Notes: a model not told the origin generated them from the letters alone. Counted from the stretch's first letter, positions 1 through 8,929 are shown. The stretch is 44,214 nt of DNA from an uncultured Bryobacterales bacterium (GCA_937959285.1 CALGAR010000130.1:1-44214), one strand, 5' to 3'. Program-made: numbers and translations.

Positions 1-632
1 TCTGCATGACTTCCTCGATGTAATCCATCAACGGCATCGCGTTCGGATCGCTGGCCTGCTCTTGCGAGAAGAGCTCCATTTGAACATAGGGAGGAATCAG
101 TTCGATCACCTGCACTCCTCGGTCTTGTAATTGATAGCGCAGGGTTTGCGTATAGGAGTGGATGGCGGCTTTGGTTGCGGAGTAGGTAGGTGCGTAGAAA
201 ATAGGCACGAATGCCAACCCCGAAGACACTGTCATGATCACGGGATTTCGTTGCTTCAGGAGCGCTGGCAGAAGAGCCGCGTTGAGCCGGATCGGCCCAA
301 GCAAGTTTGTTGCGATCATTGCTTCCGCAGCGGCAACGTCACCGGCGGTTATTTCCTCGGCCCTTGCCACCCCCGGCGTTTTGAATGAGCACATTAAGAG
401 CTGGATACTCGCGTCTCACAACTTCCGCGAGCGATTGGATCGATTCCGGACTCGTTATGTCAAGCTCAATCGCTTTCATGCCGGGATTGTCCGCGATCGC
501 CGACTCGAGCTGTTGCTTCCGCCGACCTGCAATGATGACCTGGTTCCCTTCACGATGAAATGCTTCGGCGAGCGCCCGGCCGATTCCTGATCCTCCACCC
601 GTAATCAGAATTGTGTTTCCTGTGAGTTGCAT
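1..632 (-). pseudogene. SDR-family oxidoreductase (DltE-like), frameshifted and cut by the window edge
   Basis: This is a short-chain dehydrogenase/reductase reading right to left. The start ATG at 632 has AGGAGA about 8 bases upstream. The N-terminus carries the Rossmann motif TGGGSGIGRA and the early NAG motif. After NAG the frame breaks at a run of five C (370-374, plus strand). Removing one base restores the SDR sequence, with TNLLGPIRL, TVSSGLAF and the catalytic YSATK, and the frame stays open to the window edge. The remainder resembles DltE/YdfG-like SDRs. The gene diverges from a TetR gene and is its probable target. The break is either a real inactivation or a homopolymer error; the intact downstream motifs favour an error or a very recent mutation. 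The substrate is unknown. Confidence 0.85.
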
Positions 633-882
633 TGAGAGATCTCCTGACAATACTCGTGGTTTCGCAGTTCCACAGAAAGCGGAAGCTTTCAGATCTGTTC
701 AGATCTGTTCAAGTCCGCCATTGACGTTGATCTAGACGCCAGGTTCTACGAGGCATCTTCTGCCAAAATGGGGGTAACGACTAACCTTTCCAGCTGTGTC
801 ATTGTTTTCCGTTCCGTACGTCGGACCCCTCGGTTCCGCGTTCGGCACGATTGTTGACGAGCCTCAGAGAATCGTGATAAAC

Positions 883-897
883 CGGAGAGCATCTCCG
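883..897. promoter_or_regulatory. Putative TetR operator, copy 1
   Basis: CGGAGAGCATCTCCG is a perfect inverted repeat of the form CGGAG-N5-CTCCG. It lies 50 bases before the tetR start and is matched by a second copy 29 bases downstream. The size and symmetry suit a TetR dimer. Binding by the adjacent regulator is inferred from position. Confidence 0.6.
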
Positions 898-911
898 CAT
901 CTCCATATTAC

Positions 912-926
912 CGGAGGCTATCTCCG
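912..926. promoter_or_regulatory. Putative TetR operator, copy 2
   Basis: CGGAGGCTATCTCCG has the same CGGAG-N5-CTCCG architecture as the copy at 883-897, and both copies are preceded by AC. It ends 20 bases before the tetR ATG, a position suited to autorepression. Confidence 0.6.
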
Positions 927-946
927 TTTTACAAGATTTTTTTTTG

Positions 947-1531
947 ATGGCAACAAAACGTACCCAACCTGTCGCGAGAAAACCGCGTGCTGACGCGCAG
1001 CGGAATCGCGAACGCATTCTGGAGGTCGCGAAGGAGGCGTTCACACAATTCGGCGCAAGCGCCAGTCTGGACGACATCGCGAAACAGGCGGGTGTTGGAC
1101 CCGGGACTCTATACCGTCACTTTCCTACGCGCGACGAACTTCTTGATGCCGTTTACCGGACTGCAGTCGAAGAACTAGCTGAGGCAGAACGGACATTCGC
1201 TGAAACAATGCCTCCGGTTGAGGCGCTGCGAGCCTGGATGCTGTTGTTCGTCGACTACATCGCGGCCAAGAAAATCATTGCCGCTGCATTGACTGCTGCT
1301 GTTGGAGATCCCCAGAAGGTGTTCGAGTCCTGTCATGGGCGAATCTGGGAAGCAATTCGCTCCCTCGTGAAGCGGGCGATCAAGAGCGGCGATATCCGGA
1401 AGGATCTCGATCCAATTGATCTTCTACGTGCTCTTATTGGTGTCGCGAGCGTCTCGGCCAGCCCGGACTGGCAGCAAAGCGCGAGAAGACTCGTGGATAT
1501 CCTGATTGCCGGTTCACGGCCAGTTAAATGA
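947..1531 (+). CDS. TetR/AcrR-family transcriptional regulator
   Basis: A 194-residue one-component repressor of the TetR family. The N-terminal helix-turn-helix (about residues 15-62) is typical: RERILEVAKEAF, then DDIAKQAGVGPGTLYRHF. The C-terminal ligand-binding domain is helical and diverges, as usual. I chose ATG 947; a TTG directly before it is an unlikely start. The gene diverges from the SDR gene, and two CGGAG-N5-CTCCG palindromes lie just upstream, so it probably represses itself and perhaps the SDR gene. The ligand cannot be predicted from sequence. Confidence 0.9.
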   Translation: MATKRTQPVARKPRADAQRNRERILEVAKEAFTQFGASASLDDIAKQAGVGPGTLYRHFPTRDELLDAVYRTAVEELAEAERTFAETMPPVEALRAWMLLFVDYIAAKKIIAAALTAAVGDPQKVFESCHGRIWEAIRSLVKRAIKSGDIRKDLDPIDLLRALIGVASVSASPDWQQSARRLVDILIAGSRPVK

Positions 1532-1594
1532 ACGTAGGAAACCGTCAATTTGTCCAAGCTCTTTGAATGTAGGTTTATTAAGAATCAGGTGTTT

Positions 1595-1611
1595 CTGAAT
1601 AGCAGATTCAG
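1595..1611. repeat. Perfect 6-5-6 palindrome downstream of tetR
   Basis: CTGAATAGCAGATTCAG is an inverted repeat with a five-base centre, 63 bases after the tetR stop and about 180 bases before kgd. It could be a protein-binding site for kgd control. There is no T-tract, so it is not a standard terminator. Confidence 0.3.
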
Positions 1612-1707
1612 GTAACAAGTGGCTGCGGCGGGTAACAACTTCGCGTTTTTGTCCGAATTTATTCGAAGCGAGGGGAGTTGCGGGCTTCGGATGGAGGTTC
1701 TGTCCAG

Positions 1708-1742
1708 AAACGGACGCCCGCGAAGTCCCGTTTCGCTATCAT
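1708..1742 (+). promoter_or_regulatory. Possible kgd promoter region with hairpin
   Basis: An imperfect hairpin (AAACGGAC at 1708-1715 pairing with GTCCCGTTT at 1725-1733, one bulge) is followed by TATCAT at 1737-1742, a passable -10 box. No good -35 is visible. The kgd ATG follows 45 bases later. Confidence 0.25.
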
Positions 1743-1787
1743 AAAAGGAAGGACAGCCACCCAGGAATTGGCCGCGTACCTAACTCA

Positions 1788-4700
1788 ATGTCAGACCAGA
1801 CTGGACCAAAGACAAGTATCAATAGCTGGCTCGAAGAAGAGCTCTATCAGCAGTATCTGCATGACCGGAGAGCTGTAGACGACAGCTGGAAGCATATTTT
1901 TGAAGCGAACGGAGACCGGAAAGCGCCAGGTAACGGCATGATCGCTGCGACGGCGCCGGTAGAGAGCCGTCCCGCCGCTACGGCGGCTGCGGCGGCCATC
2001 GAGGTTGGGCCGGGGGAGCAGTTGGCGCCGCTTCGAGGCGCCGCGGCGCGGATCGCCGACAACATGACCGCCAGCCTGTCGATTCCAGTCGCCACGTCTG
2101 TACGTTCCATTCCTGTCAAGGTGATTGACGAAAACCGGAGGCTCCTGAACCAGCACCGGACCCTGACCGGCAAAGGGAAGATTTCGTACACCCACATCAT
2201 CGGCTGGGCCATTGTTCAGGCCCTTAAGAGCAATCCTTCCTTAAACCATGCCTTCGTTCAAAGCAACGGCGACCCTTGCCGCCTCGTGCGGAACCAGATC
2301 AACCTTGGAATCGCGGTGGACGTCGCCGGGAAGGATGGAAACCGCAGCCTTGTCGTTCCTAATATCAAGAACGCCGGTGAAATTAACTTCGCCCAGTACG
2401 TCGAAGCGTTTGACGACCTGGTACAGCGCGCGCGCAAGGGCAAATTGACTGTCGCCGACTTCCAGGGGACCACGATCTCCTTGACGAATCCGGGAACCGT
2501 CGGGACGATCGCCTCCGTGCCCCGGCTTATGCCTGGCCAGGGGGCCATCATCGCGACAGGCGCCATTGATTATCCGCCTGAATACCAGGGCATGACCGAT
2601 GAAATGCGGAACATGCTCGGTATCAGCAAGGTGATGACGGTCACCTGCACCTACGATCACCGTATCATTCAGGGCGCCGAGTCCGGAGCATTCCTCGGGC
2701 GTCTGCAAGCCCTGCTTCAGGGTGAAGACGGCTTCTACGAGGCGATGTTCCAGGACCTCCGCATGCCGCACAACCCGGTGAAGTGGGAAGTGGACCGCCT
2801 GCTGCCCGCGCCGTTTGCAGGTGGTTGGACTCGCACGGCGGAGATCGCGAAAGAGGCTGCTGTCCTGCAGCTCATCAATGCTTACCGCGTGCGCGGGCAC
2901 CTGATCGCCGACCTCGATCCCCTTGGAACGGAACCGAGCTACCATCCGGAGCTTGATCCGGCGACCTACGGCCTGACAATGTGGGACCTCGACCGGGAGT
3001 TCCTAGTAGGGACACTCGGCCAACCCACGGGCGACCGACCGGAAACGATGCGGGTCGCCACGCTGCGGCAGATCCTGGAGACGCTGCGCCAGACCTATTG
3101 CGGCAAGATCGGGTGCGAGTACATGAACATTCAGCACCCCGAGCAGAAGCGCTGGCTGCAGCAGTACATGGAGCCCACGGCGAACTCCTGGCCGCTCGAT
3201 AAGGCTACGCGCATTCGCGCGCTCGAGCGGTTGATGGAGGCCGAAAGCTTCGAGCAGTTCCTGCATGCGCGATTTGTCGGCCACAAGCGATTCTCGCTGG
3301 AGGGCGGGGAAGCGGCGATGGCCATCCTCGACGAGCTGGTTGAGCGGGCCGCAGAGAACAATGTCCACGAAATCGTGATCGGAATGGCCCACAGGGGCCG
3401 GCTGACCGTCCTTGCGAACCTGATCGGCAAGGCGATGACCCAGATCTTCTCCGAATTCGAGGGGAACATCGACCCGATGAGCACTCAAGGGTCGGGCGAT
3501 GTGAAGTACCACCTGGGGGCGACGGGAGTCCGCCGGACGAACAGCGGACGGGAGATCATGGTCTCGGTTTCGCCAAATCCCAGCCATCTGGAGGCCGTCG
3601 ATCCGGTTGTCGAGGGAATCGTGCGGCCCAAGCAGGACCGCCTGGGCGACGTCAACCGCGAACGGGTCATCCCGTTGCTGGTTCACGGAGACGCGGCATT
3701 TGCTGGGCAGGGAGTTGTGGCGGAGACGCTAAACCTGTCGCAGCTTGAGGGCTACACCACGGGCGGAACGATTCACCTGATCATCAATAACCAGATCGGC
3801 TTTACCACCGATCCGGAAGAGAGCCGGTCGACTCCGTACTCCACGGATGTCGCGCGCATGGTTCAGGCGCCGATCTTCCATGTGAACGGTGACGATCCGG
3901 ACGCAACCATCCGGGCGGCGCAAATTGCTTTCGATTTCCGCCAGCGCTTTAAGAAGGACGTCGTGATCGACATGATCTGCTACCGCAAGCACGGTCATAA
4001 CGAAGCCGACGATCCTAGCTACACGCAGCCGATTCTGTACCGCAAGATCCGCCAGCATCCCTCGGTGGCGACTCAGTATAAGGAGCGCCTTCTCCGGGAG
4101 GGCGTTATCACACAGGAAGAGATCGATCAGATTCAGAAGCGGATTAATGATCGCCTGAACGCCGCCTATGACGCTGCCCAGAAGCAGGCGGTGCGCTTTG
4201 AGGTGCAGGACTTGAGTGGCGTCGACGAGCGGGCGATTGGCGAGTACTCCTCCGAGACAGCCGTCAGCGAGGAAACGCTCCGCCAGGTGGTTCAGGGTAT
4301 CACGACCTTCCCCGAGAACTTCCATTTGCACCCGAAGCTGCGGAACTTTGTCGAGAAGCGCAAGGAAGTGTTCAACGGGGGAACTATCGATTGGGCGTTT
4401 GCCGAGGCGCTCGCCTTCGGCTCACTGTTGCTGGACGGAACTCCGGTTCGTTTAAGCGGGCAGGACAGCGGGCGTGGAACGTTCAGCCAGCGGCACCTTG
4501 TCTTCTATGATTACGAGACGGGACAGGGATACGTGCCGATGAAGCACATCTCTCCCACGCAGGCCCGCTTTGACGTTGTCGACAGCAGCCTGAGCGAATA
4601 CGCCGTGATGGGCTTTGAGTTCGGCTACAGTGTAGCGGATCCCCTGACGCTGGTGATGTGGGAAGCTCAATTCGGCGATTTCGCCAATGGCGCTCAGATC

Positions 4701-5495
4701 ATGATCGATCAGTTCGTCACGTCGGCAGAGTCGAAGTGGGGCCAGCCGAGCGGTCTCGTACTGCTGCTGCCGCATGGATACGAAGGGCAGGGACCCGAGC
4801 ATTCCAGCGCTCGGATCGAGCGGTTCCTTACCTTATGCGCCGAGAACAACATACAGGTGTGCAACGCGAGCACGCCGGCGCAGTACTTCCACCTGCTCCG
4901 CAGGCAGATGCGTGGCGGCCGGGATCGCCGCGGAATCCGGAAACCGCTGATCATCTTCACCCCAAAGAGCCTCCTGCGGCATCCGAAGGCGGTTTCGCGA
5001 CTGGAGGACCTGACGTCGGGCGGCTTTCGTCACGTAATCGATGATGACGATCCGATGTTGCGGAGAGACCAGGTCTCCCGGGTTCTGATTTGTACAGGCA
5101 AGGTCTACTACGACCTGTTGGCCGCGCGAGAAGAGCGCAAGAGCAATAACGTGGCGATTGTTCGTATCGAGCAACTGTATCCGCTTGCGCTCGATGAAGT
5201 ACGCGATGTGCTGCTCAGGTATCCGCTAACAAGCGAACTCGTGTGGGTGCAGGAAGAGCCCAGGAATATGGGCCCGTGGCGCTACATGCGCGAGTGGCTG
5301 CAGCCCATTCTCGAGGAAACACAGCGGTCGCTGCGTTACGTCGGACGTCCGGAGAGCGCCTCGCCCGCGACCGGTTCGCTCAAGCGCCATCTGCAGGAGC
5401 AGGCGCAGCTGGTCGAGGAGGCATTCGCTGAAATCGTAGACAATCCGAATCGCGGCCGGAAGCGCGCAAACGGACGCAAACGCAAGGAAGCCTGA
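1788..5495 (+). CDS. kgd: Multifunctional 2-oxoglutarate dehydrogenase E1/E2 (Kgd type)
   Basis: A 1235-residue ThDP-dependent E1 component of 2-oxoglutarate metabolism fused to an E2-like acyltransferase domain, as in mycobacterial Kgd (about 1230 residues). Residues 1-40 resemble the E1 N-terminal segment (WLEEELYQQY). An Ala-rich linker follows, then the acyltransferase core at about 80-315 with TYDHRIIQGAESG around His291. The E1 core starts near 485 (HARFVGHKRFSLEGG) and includes MAHRGRLTVLANL, NPSHLEAVDPV, HGDAAFAGQG, INNQIGFTT and RKHGHNEADDP. The C-terminal transketolase region is intact. There is no lipoyl domain, so a partner E3/lipoyl component must be encoded elsewhere. It is monocistronic, and the ribosome-binding site is weak (AGGAA, 13 bases before ATG). 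Confidence 0.95.
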   Translation: MSDQTGPKTSINSWLEEELYQQYLHDRRAVDDSWKHIFEANGDRKAPGNGMIAATAPVESRPAATAAAAAIEVGPGEQLAPLRGAAARIADNMTASLSIPVATSVRSIPVKVIDENRRLLNQHRTLTGKGKISYTHIIGWAIVQALKSNPSLNHAFVQSNGDPCRLVRNQINLGIAVDVAGKDGNRSLVVPNIKNAGEINFAQYVEAFDDLVQRARKGKLTVADFQGTTISLTNPGTVGTIASVPRLMPGQGAIIATGAIDYPPEYQGMTDEMRNMLGISKVMTVTCTYDHRIIQGAESGAFLGRLQALLQGEDGFYEAMFQDLRMPHNPVKWEVDRLLPAPFAGGWTRTAEIAKEAAVLQLINAYRVRGHLIADLDPLGTEPSYHPELDPATYGLTMWDLDREFLVGTLGQPTGDRPETMRVATLRQILETLRQTYCGKIGCEYMNIQHPEQKRWLQQYMEPTANSWPLDKATRIRALERLMEAESFEQFLHARFVGHKRFSLEGGEAAMAILDELVERAAENNVHEIVIGMAHRGRLTVLANLIGKAMTQIFSEFEGNIDPMSTQGSGDVKYHLGATGVRRTNSGREIMVSVSPNPSHLEAVDPVVEGIVRPKQDRLGDVNRERVIPLLVHGDAAFAGQGVVAETLNLSQLEGYTTGGTIHLIINNQIGFTTDPEESRSTPYSTDVARMVQAPIFHVNGDDPDATIRAAQIAFDFRQRFKKDVVIDMICYRKHGHNEADDPSYTQPILYRKIRQHPSVATQYKERLLREGVITQEEIDQIQKRINDRLNAAYDAAQKQAVRFEVQDLSGVDERAIGEYSSETAVSEETLRQVVQGITTFPENFHLHPKLRNFVEKRKEVFNGGTIDWAFAEALAFGSLLLDGTPVRLSGQDSGRGTFSQRHLVFYDYETGQGYVPMKHISPTQARFDVVDSSLSEYAVMGFEFGYSVADPLTLVMWEAQFGDFANGAQIMIDQFVTSAESKWGQPSGLVLLLPHGYEGQGPEHSSARIERFLTLCAENNIQVCNASTPAQYFHLLRRQMRGGRDRRGIRKPLIIFTPKSLLRHPKAVSRLEDLTSGGFRHVIDDDDPMLRRDQVSRVLICTGKVYYDLLAAREERKSNNVAIVRIEQLYPLALDEVRDVLLRYPLTSELVWVQEEPRNMGPWRYMREWLQPILEETQRSLRYVGRPESASPATGSLKRHLQEQAQLVEEAFAEIVDNPNRGRKRANGRKRKEA

Positions 5496-5505
5496 AGATC
5501 GACGT

Positions 5506-5544
5506 CTGCCGCCATCTCCCCGGCAGCGGCGGTGATGGCGCCAG
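5506..5544 (+). terminator. Hairpin downstream of kgd, possible terminator
   Basis: CTGCCGCCATC (5506-5516) pairs with GATGGCGCCAG (5534-5544) as an 11-bp stem with one mismatch and a 17-base loop. It starts 11 bases after the kgd stop. There is no U-tract, so termination is uncertain. Confidence 0.35.
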
Positions 5545-5628
5545 CGTGCTGCGTTCCGGCTTCCTGCTCCCCTCACATCAGGCTGAAGCTGGTTCTGTCT
5601 GACAGAGTCTCCCTTTTAGGGAGGTCTT

Positions 5629-7557
5629 GTGCGAATCTCCCGGAAGGTTCTCCTGGGCCTCGGGATTCTGGCAGGCACCGGTCTTGTTCTTGCACTCATC
5701 TTCGAACCCGAGTACGTCTATATGCCTCCACTTGTTGACGTGCTCGATCCTCAAAACCGGCGGCCGAAGCCGGCGTACGACATCTGGGGAAAGACTGTCA
5801 GTCACGACGAAGCTGAAGTGCTTCAGGCAACGAAGAAAGGCAGGGAACAGTTAAAACCCGAGAACGGCGCGGTGCCAATCGATGCCCGGTTTGTGCAGTT
5901 CGGCCGCGAACAGTTTTACAAGGAGACGTTTCAGAACGAGATTTTCCTTACTGGCGTTGCGGGCGTAGGCAAAGGGGATATCGGCCTGATGCCGTTCGTC
6001 AGGGCAGTCCTGGATCTTCGCGGGCGGGGAACCGACAACCTGGAGATTCGCATCCCGAGACGCACGACGATTGGAGGAAGAGTGTTCGAGGCTGGCGAGG
6101 TTGTGAGAACCGGCCTCGATGTGCCTCGGGGCTCGTGGTCCGTCCTCGGCGTCAAGATCAAGTTCTCCCGCTGGGGAATCCGGCTGGGCGTAACTTGCGC
6201 CTTATGTCACGCCGCCGTCGATCCAAAGACTGGCAAAGTCGTGGAAGGCGCTCCGAATCTCGATCTCAACGCAGGCTTTCTGCTGGCCGCTGCTTCGAAC
6301 TCGGCGGCTTACTGGGTCCACACAGGAGTCAGATCACCGGATGAGTTTGTCCGAAAGCCGGAGCGGACTCTCGAGACATCCAGAGGGAAGATTTTCGCTC
6401 TGCCGGATATCCCTGCGTTTGAAGCGGCGGTTGATGAGTACTTCCTGAGCTGGCCGCCGGGAACCTTCGACTCCACCATCGACCGCCGCGCCAATCCAAC
6501 GCAGATTCCGGATACCTTCACGTTTGCAGACTATCCCTATGGCTGGTCGGGGTTCGCCGTTGCAGGTCCATTTCACGGCCTGAGCGTCATCAGCAACAAC
6601 GTGCACGCGCTCAATTCGGATGCGCTCAGTATGGCGGCTTTGAGCGGGCCGGTCTTCGGCGTGGATCCTGAGTTGTATATTGCCATCGCTTTTCAGAACG
6701 CCTTCGACCGCCAGTTCCGCTACCGCCCGGAGGAAAGGATCGCGCCCGTAGAATTCTTCTCCCGTGTCACTCGCGGACGCCGAATAGCGGGCTTCAGTGA
6801 ACTCGTGAAGGTGCCCACCTACCCCTACGCGTCTCTGTTGAGCACGGCCGGCCTGATGGCGAGCTCTCCAGGGTTCCCTTTCATGTACCAGATCAACGCC
6901 ATCTCGGCCTATCAGAATGTGCTCTTGCCGCCCCGCGGCGAGTCGGTGGACGAAGCGGCGCTGCAGAGGGGACGCAAGGTTTTCGAGAAGGCCGGTTGCG
7001 TCAGGTGTCACTCGGGTCCTGCCTACACGAATAACCGGATCCTGCCGGCCCCTCAAACCGGTACTCAGCCATCGCGCGCGGCAGCGTTCAAAGATTTCGG
7101 AAAAGTGCTGGTGGCGGCGAAGAGCTACTCACTGGAGACTCCGGTTCCTTTACCGCAGAAGCCGAAGGTGATCTCTGTGCCGACCCGCCATTTTGACGCG
7201 GAGCAGCTTCGTCTGTCGCTTGCCCTTGGGAACTCTCCCGGCGGCTACAAAGTGAAGGGGCTGATCGGGCTTCGGTGGTCTCCGCCGTATCTTCACGACG
7301 GCGGCGTCGCTGTTGGTCCGGACATAAAGAGGGACCTCGGCATTCCGGGGACATTCTTTCGTGGAAAGAATCCGGATGCAGCCAACAGCCTGCTGGCGCT
7401 CGTGGACAAGGATCTCCGATCGCGTGTGATCAAGGCGAATCGGAGTTCGCCCGAACTGCGGAAGGTGAACGTGGAGGGCATCGGGCACGAGTATTGGGTG
7501 GCTGACCGTAAGGATCGTGAAGCCCTCGTGCAATATCTATTATCCCTGACCGAATGA
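5629..7557 (+). CDS. Membrane-anchored di-haem cytochrome c, peroxidase-like
   Basis: A 642-residue exported c-type cytochrome. Residues 6-25 form one hydrophobic segment that acts as an anchor or uncleaved signal. Two covalent haem sites are visible: CALCH at 190-194 and CVRCH at 457-461. The C-terminal third (RGRKVFEKAGCVRCHSGP, then a KGLIGLRWSPPYLHDGG stretch and a final ALVQYLLSL) is like the cytochrome c peroxidase/MauG superfamily. The central region is not recognisable. The start is GTG 5629, with AGGGAGG at good spacing. It would act in the periplasm, probably in electron transfer or peroxide reduction; the substrate is unknown. It converges on ctaG. Confidence 0.75.
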   Translation: MRISRKVLLGLGILAGTGLVLALIFEPEYVYMPPLVDVLDPQNRRPKPAYDIWGKTVSHDEAEVLQATKKGREQLKPENGAVPIDARFVQFGREQFYKETFQNEIFLTGVAGVGKGDIGLMPFVRAVLDLRGRGTDNLEIRIPRRTTIGGRVFEAGEVVRTGLDVPRGSWSVLGVKIKFSRWGIRLGVTCALCHAAVDPKTGKVVEGAPNLDLNAGFLLAAASNSAAYWVHTGVRSPDEFVRKPERTLETSRGKIFALPDIPAFEAAVDEYFLSWPPGTFDSTIDRRANPTQIPDTFTFADYPYGWSGFAVAGPFHGLSVISNNVHALNSDALSMAALSGPVFGVDPELYIAIAFQNAFDRQFRYRPEERIAPVEFFSRVTRGRRIAGFSELVKVPTYPYASLLSTAGLMASSPGFPFMYQINAISAYQNVLLPPRGESVDEAALQRGRKVFEKAGCVRCHSGPAYTNNRILPAPQTGTQPSRAAAFKDFGKVLVAAKSYSLETPVPLPQKPKVISVPTRHFDAEQLRLSLALGNSPGGYKVKGLIGLRWSPPYLHDGGVAVGPDIKRDLGIPGTFFRGKNPDAANSLLALVDKDLRSRVIKANRSSPELRKVNVEGIGHEYWVADRKDREALVQYLLSLTE

Positions 7558-7579
7558 CCCGGGCACGGCGATCGGCGAG

Positions 7580-8359
7580 TCAAGCGGCGTGGCTACGGGT
7601 TGCGGAGGCATCTGAGGCGCGAATCCAGAGCGCGAACAGGACGACACCGGCCGTCAAATAGCTGAGACTCCCCGTCATCCATAGAATCAAGCCGCCGAGC
7701 TGCTGATCTTCGAGGGGCGCTAGCCCCAAGACCTGCATCGGGCGGGCGTATTGCGGATGCCAAAGGCGATTGGAAGAAAGAAGAGCGCCAAGGATCGCCG
7801 TCTGGATAAGAGTGGTGAAGAGGTAAAGGCCGGCACGTCTGAAATCGCCCGCGTCGTACAACCGGACGAGAGCCGACCAGAAGAGAAGGGCCGAGACGAA
7901 GAGTGCAGGAAGGGCCGGCTGAAACAGAACCGGAAGGTGGCAGCTCCAGAGAATCGCGCAGTAGAGAATCCAAGCCGTCAAAGGCCGCGTGACTAAGTCG
8001 CGGAGGATAGTAACCGCTCGTCGCTCCGACCAGCGTCTGATTGAGTTCCGCCATGGTTCTGGCAGCACCAGAGAGGAGGCTTGCATCGGCCGGCCGAGCA
8101 CGAGCATGGGCGCCGAGAGAATCGCGATCATCTGCTGCTGCGCCACGTGCGCGGAGAACAGCGTCTCCCCGAGCGTATGCAGCGAAGAGCCCAGTGCGAT
8201 CCAAAGCGAGCCCCAGCCGGTCCAGAAACAAGCGATGTTCCAACGTCGCATCCCTCTGACCCGGTTTGCGCCGAACAGATACAGTGCTCCCGAAAGCAGA
8301 AGGCACAGGAGCACCAGAGGATCGGATGTCCAGGCGCTGCGTGGTTCGATGAGATTCAT
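7580..8359 (-). CDS. ctaG: Cytochrome c oxidase assembly factor, CtaG (caa3) family
   Basis: A 259-residue polytopic membrane protein with about six or seven hydrophobic segments. The HVAQQQMIAILSAPMLVLGRP stretch and the WSCHLPVLFQPAL segment, with conserved histidines, are characteristic of the caa3_CtaG family, which helps build the copper centre of cytochrome oxidases. No oxidase subunits are in the window, so the gene stands apart from its usual partners. It ends 22 bases from the convergent cytochrome gene. The glcG-like gene lies 11 bases upstream on the same strand, so the two are probably co-transcribed. Confidence 0.8.
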   Translation of the reverse strand: MNLIEPRSAWTSDPLVLLCLLLSGALYLFGANRVRGMRRWNIACFWTGWGSLWIALGSSLHTLGETLFSAHVAQQQMIAILSAPMLVLGRPMQASSLVLPEPWRNSIRRWSERRAVTILRDLVTRPLTAWILYCAILWSCHLPVLFQPALPALFVSALLFWSALVRLYDAGDFRRAGLYLFTTLIQTAILGALLSSNRLWHPQYARPMQVLGLAPLEDQQLGGLILWMTGSLSYLTAGVVLFALWIRASDASATRSHAA

Positions 8360-8370
8360 CGCATGCCGTC

Positions 8371-8784
8371 TTAGAATGCGGCTGCCGCCGCTTCGGCTAC
8401 GGTCCTGTCCTGATCTGCCGTGCCGCCGCTGACTCCCACGGCTCCCACGACCTCGCCGTCCCGCTTCAACGGGATGCCGCCGGCGAAGATCACAACGCGC
8501 CCGTCATTGGTGGCATGAATTCCGAAGAACTGCTGGCCGGGCTGGCTGAGCTTACCGAGTTCTTCCGTAGAGATGTTGAATGCCCGGGCCGTGTAAGCTT
8601 TGTTGATCGAAATGTTCACGCTGCCGATCCAGGCTCCATCCATCCGGATGTGGGAAACAAGATTGCCGCCGTGATCTACAACGGCGATATTCATCGGCTG
8701 GTTGATTTCCCGGGCTCTCTTTTCCCCGGCTGCGATCACGCGGCGGGCATCTTCGAGTGTTACGGTCGCTAACTTGTTCGCCAT
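8371..8784 (-). CDS. GlcG/HbpS (DUF336) haem-binding-like protein
   Basis: A compact 137-residue protein of the GlcG/HbpS family. Recognisable features are LEDARRVIAAGEKRA, NIAVVDHGGNLVSHIRMDGA, the KAYTARAF segment, IFAGGIPL and the C-terminal GAVGVSGGTADQD. HbpS is an extracellular haem-binding sensor, while GlcG is linked to glycolate use; the exact role here cannot be told. There is no signal peptide, so it is probably cytoplasmic. It precedes ctaG by 11 bases, a plausible link through haem, although that is inference. Its upstream region has a strong inverted repeat (8817-8850). Confidence 0.85.
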   Translation of the reverse strand: MANKLATVTLEDARRVIAAGEKRAREINQPMNIAVVDHGGNLVSHIRMDGAWIGSVNISINKAYTARAFNISTEELGKLSQPGQQFFGIHATNDGRVVIFAGGIPLKRDGEVVGAVGVSGGTADQDRTVAEAAAAAF

Positions 8785-8816
8785 ATCGACAAACCAAGGA
8801 CTCTTGGAGAAAGAAG

Positions 8817-8850
8817 CGGGTCGAACGGTGGACCCGAAACGTTCGACCCG
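8817..8850. repeat. Perfect 11-bp inverted repeat upstream of the glcG-like gene
   Basis: CGGGTCGAACG (8817-8827) and CGTTCGACCCG (8840-8850) are exact reverse complements separated by 12 bases. GACCCGAAA also occurs twice as a direct repeat (8831-8839 and 8846-8854). It lies 33-66 bases before the glcG-like start, with no T-tract. It suits a regulator site or a 5'UTR hairpin. Confidence 0.5.
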
Positions 8851-8904
8851 AAATGGCGCTGAGGGAGCGGCTGCGAAGAGAGCTCACGGTTATTGGGTTC
8901 GCAT

Positions 8905-8929
8905 ATGACGCGCCCCTTTCGAGCGTCAT
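8905..8929. repeat. 7-bp inverted repeat between the glcG-like gene and pduO
   Basis: ATGACGC (8905-8911) and GCGTCAT (8923-8929) flank an 11-base loop. It lies about 50 bases past the adenosyltransferase stop, so it could form the 3' hairpin of that transcript. No U-tract follows. Confidence 0.3.

Larger units (their letters stand above)
633..946. other. Divergent intergenic region between the SDR gene and tetR
   Basis: This 314-base gap has no gene. It holds a tandem duplication of the 10-mer AGATCTGTTC at 691-710, close to the SDR start, and two matched palindromes near the tetR start that are listed separately. I see no convincing -35/-10 pair for either gene. Confidence 0.6.

Noticed and set aside
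691..710. Tandem AGATCTGTTC repeat as an operator
   Set aside because: Only two copies, no symmetry and no link to a known binding pattern; kept only as a note on the intergenic region.
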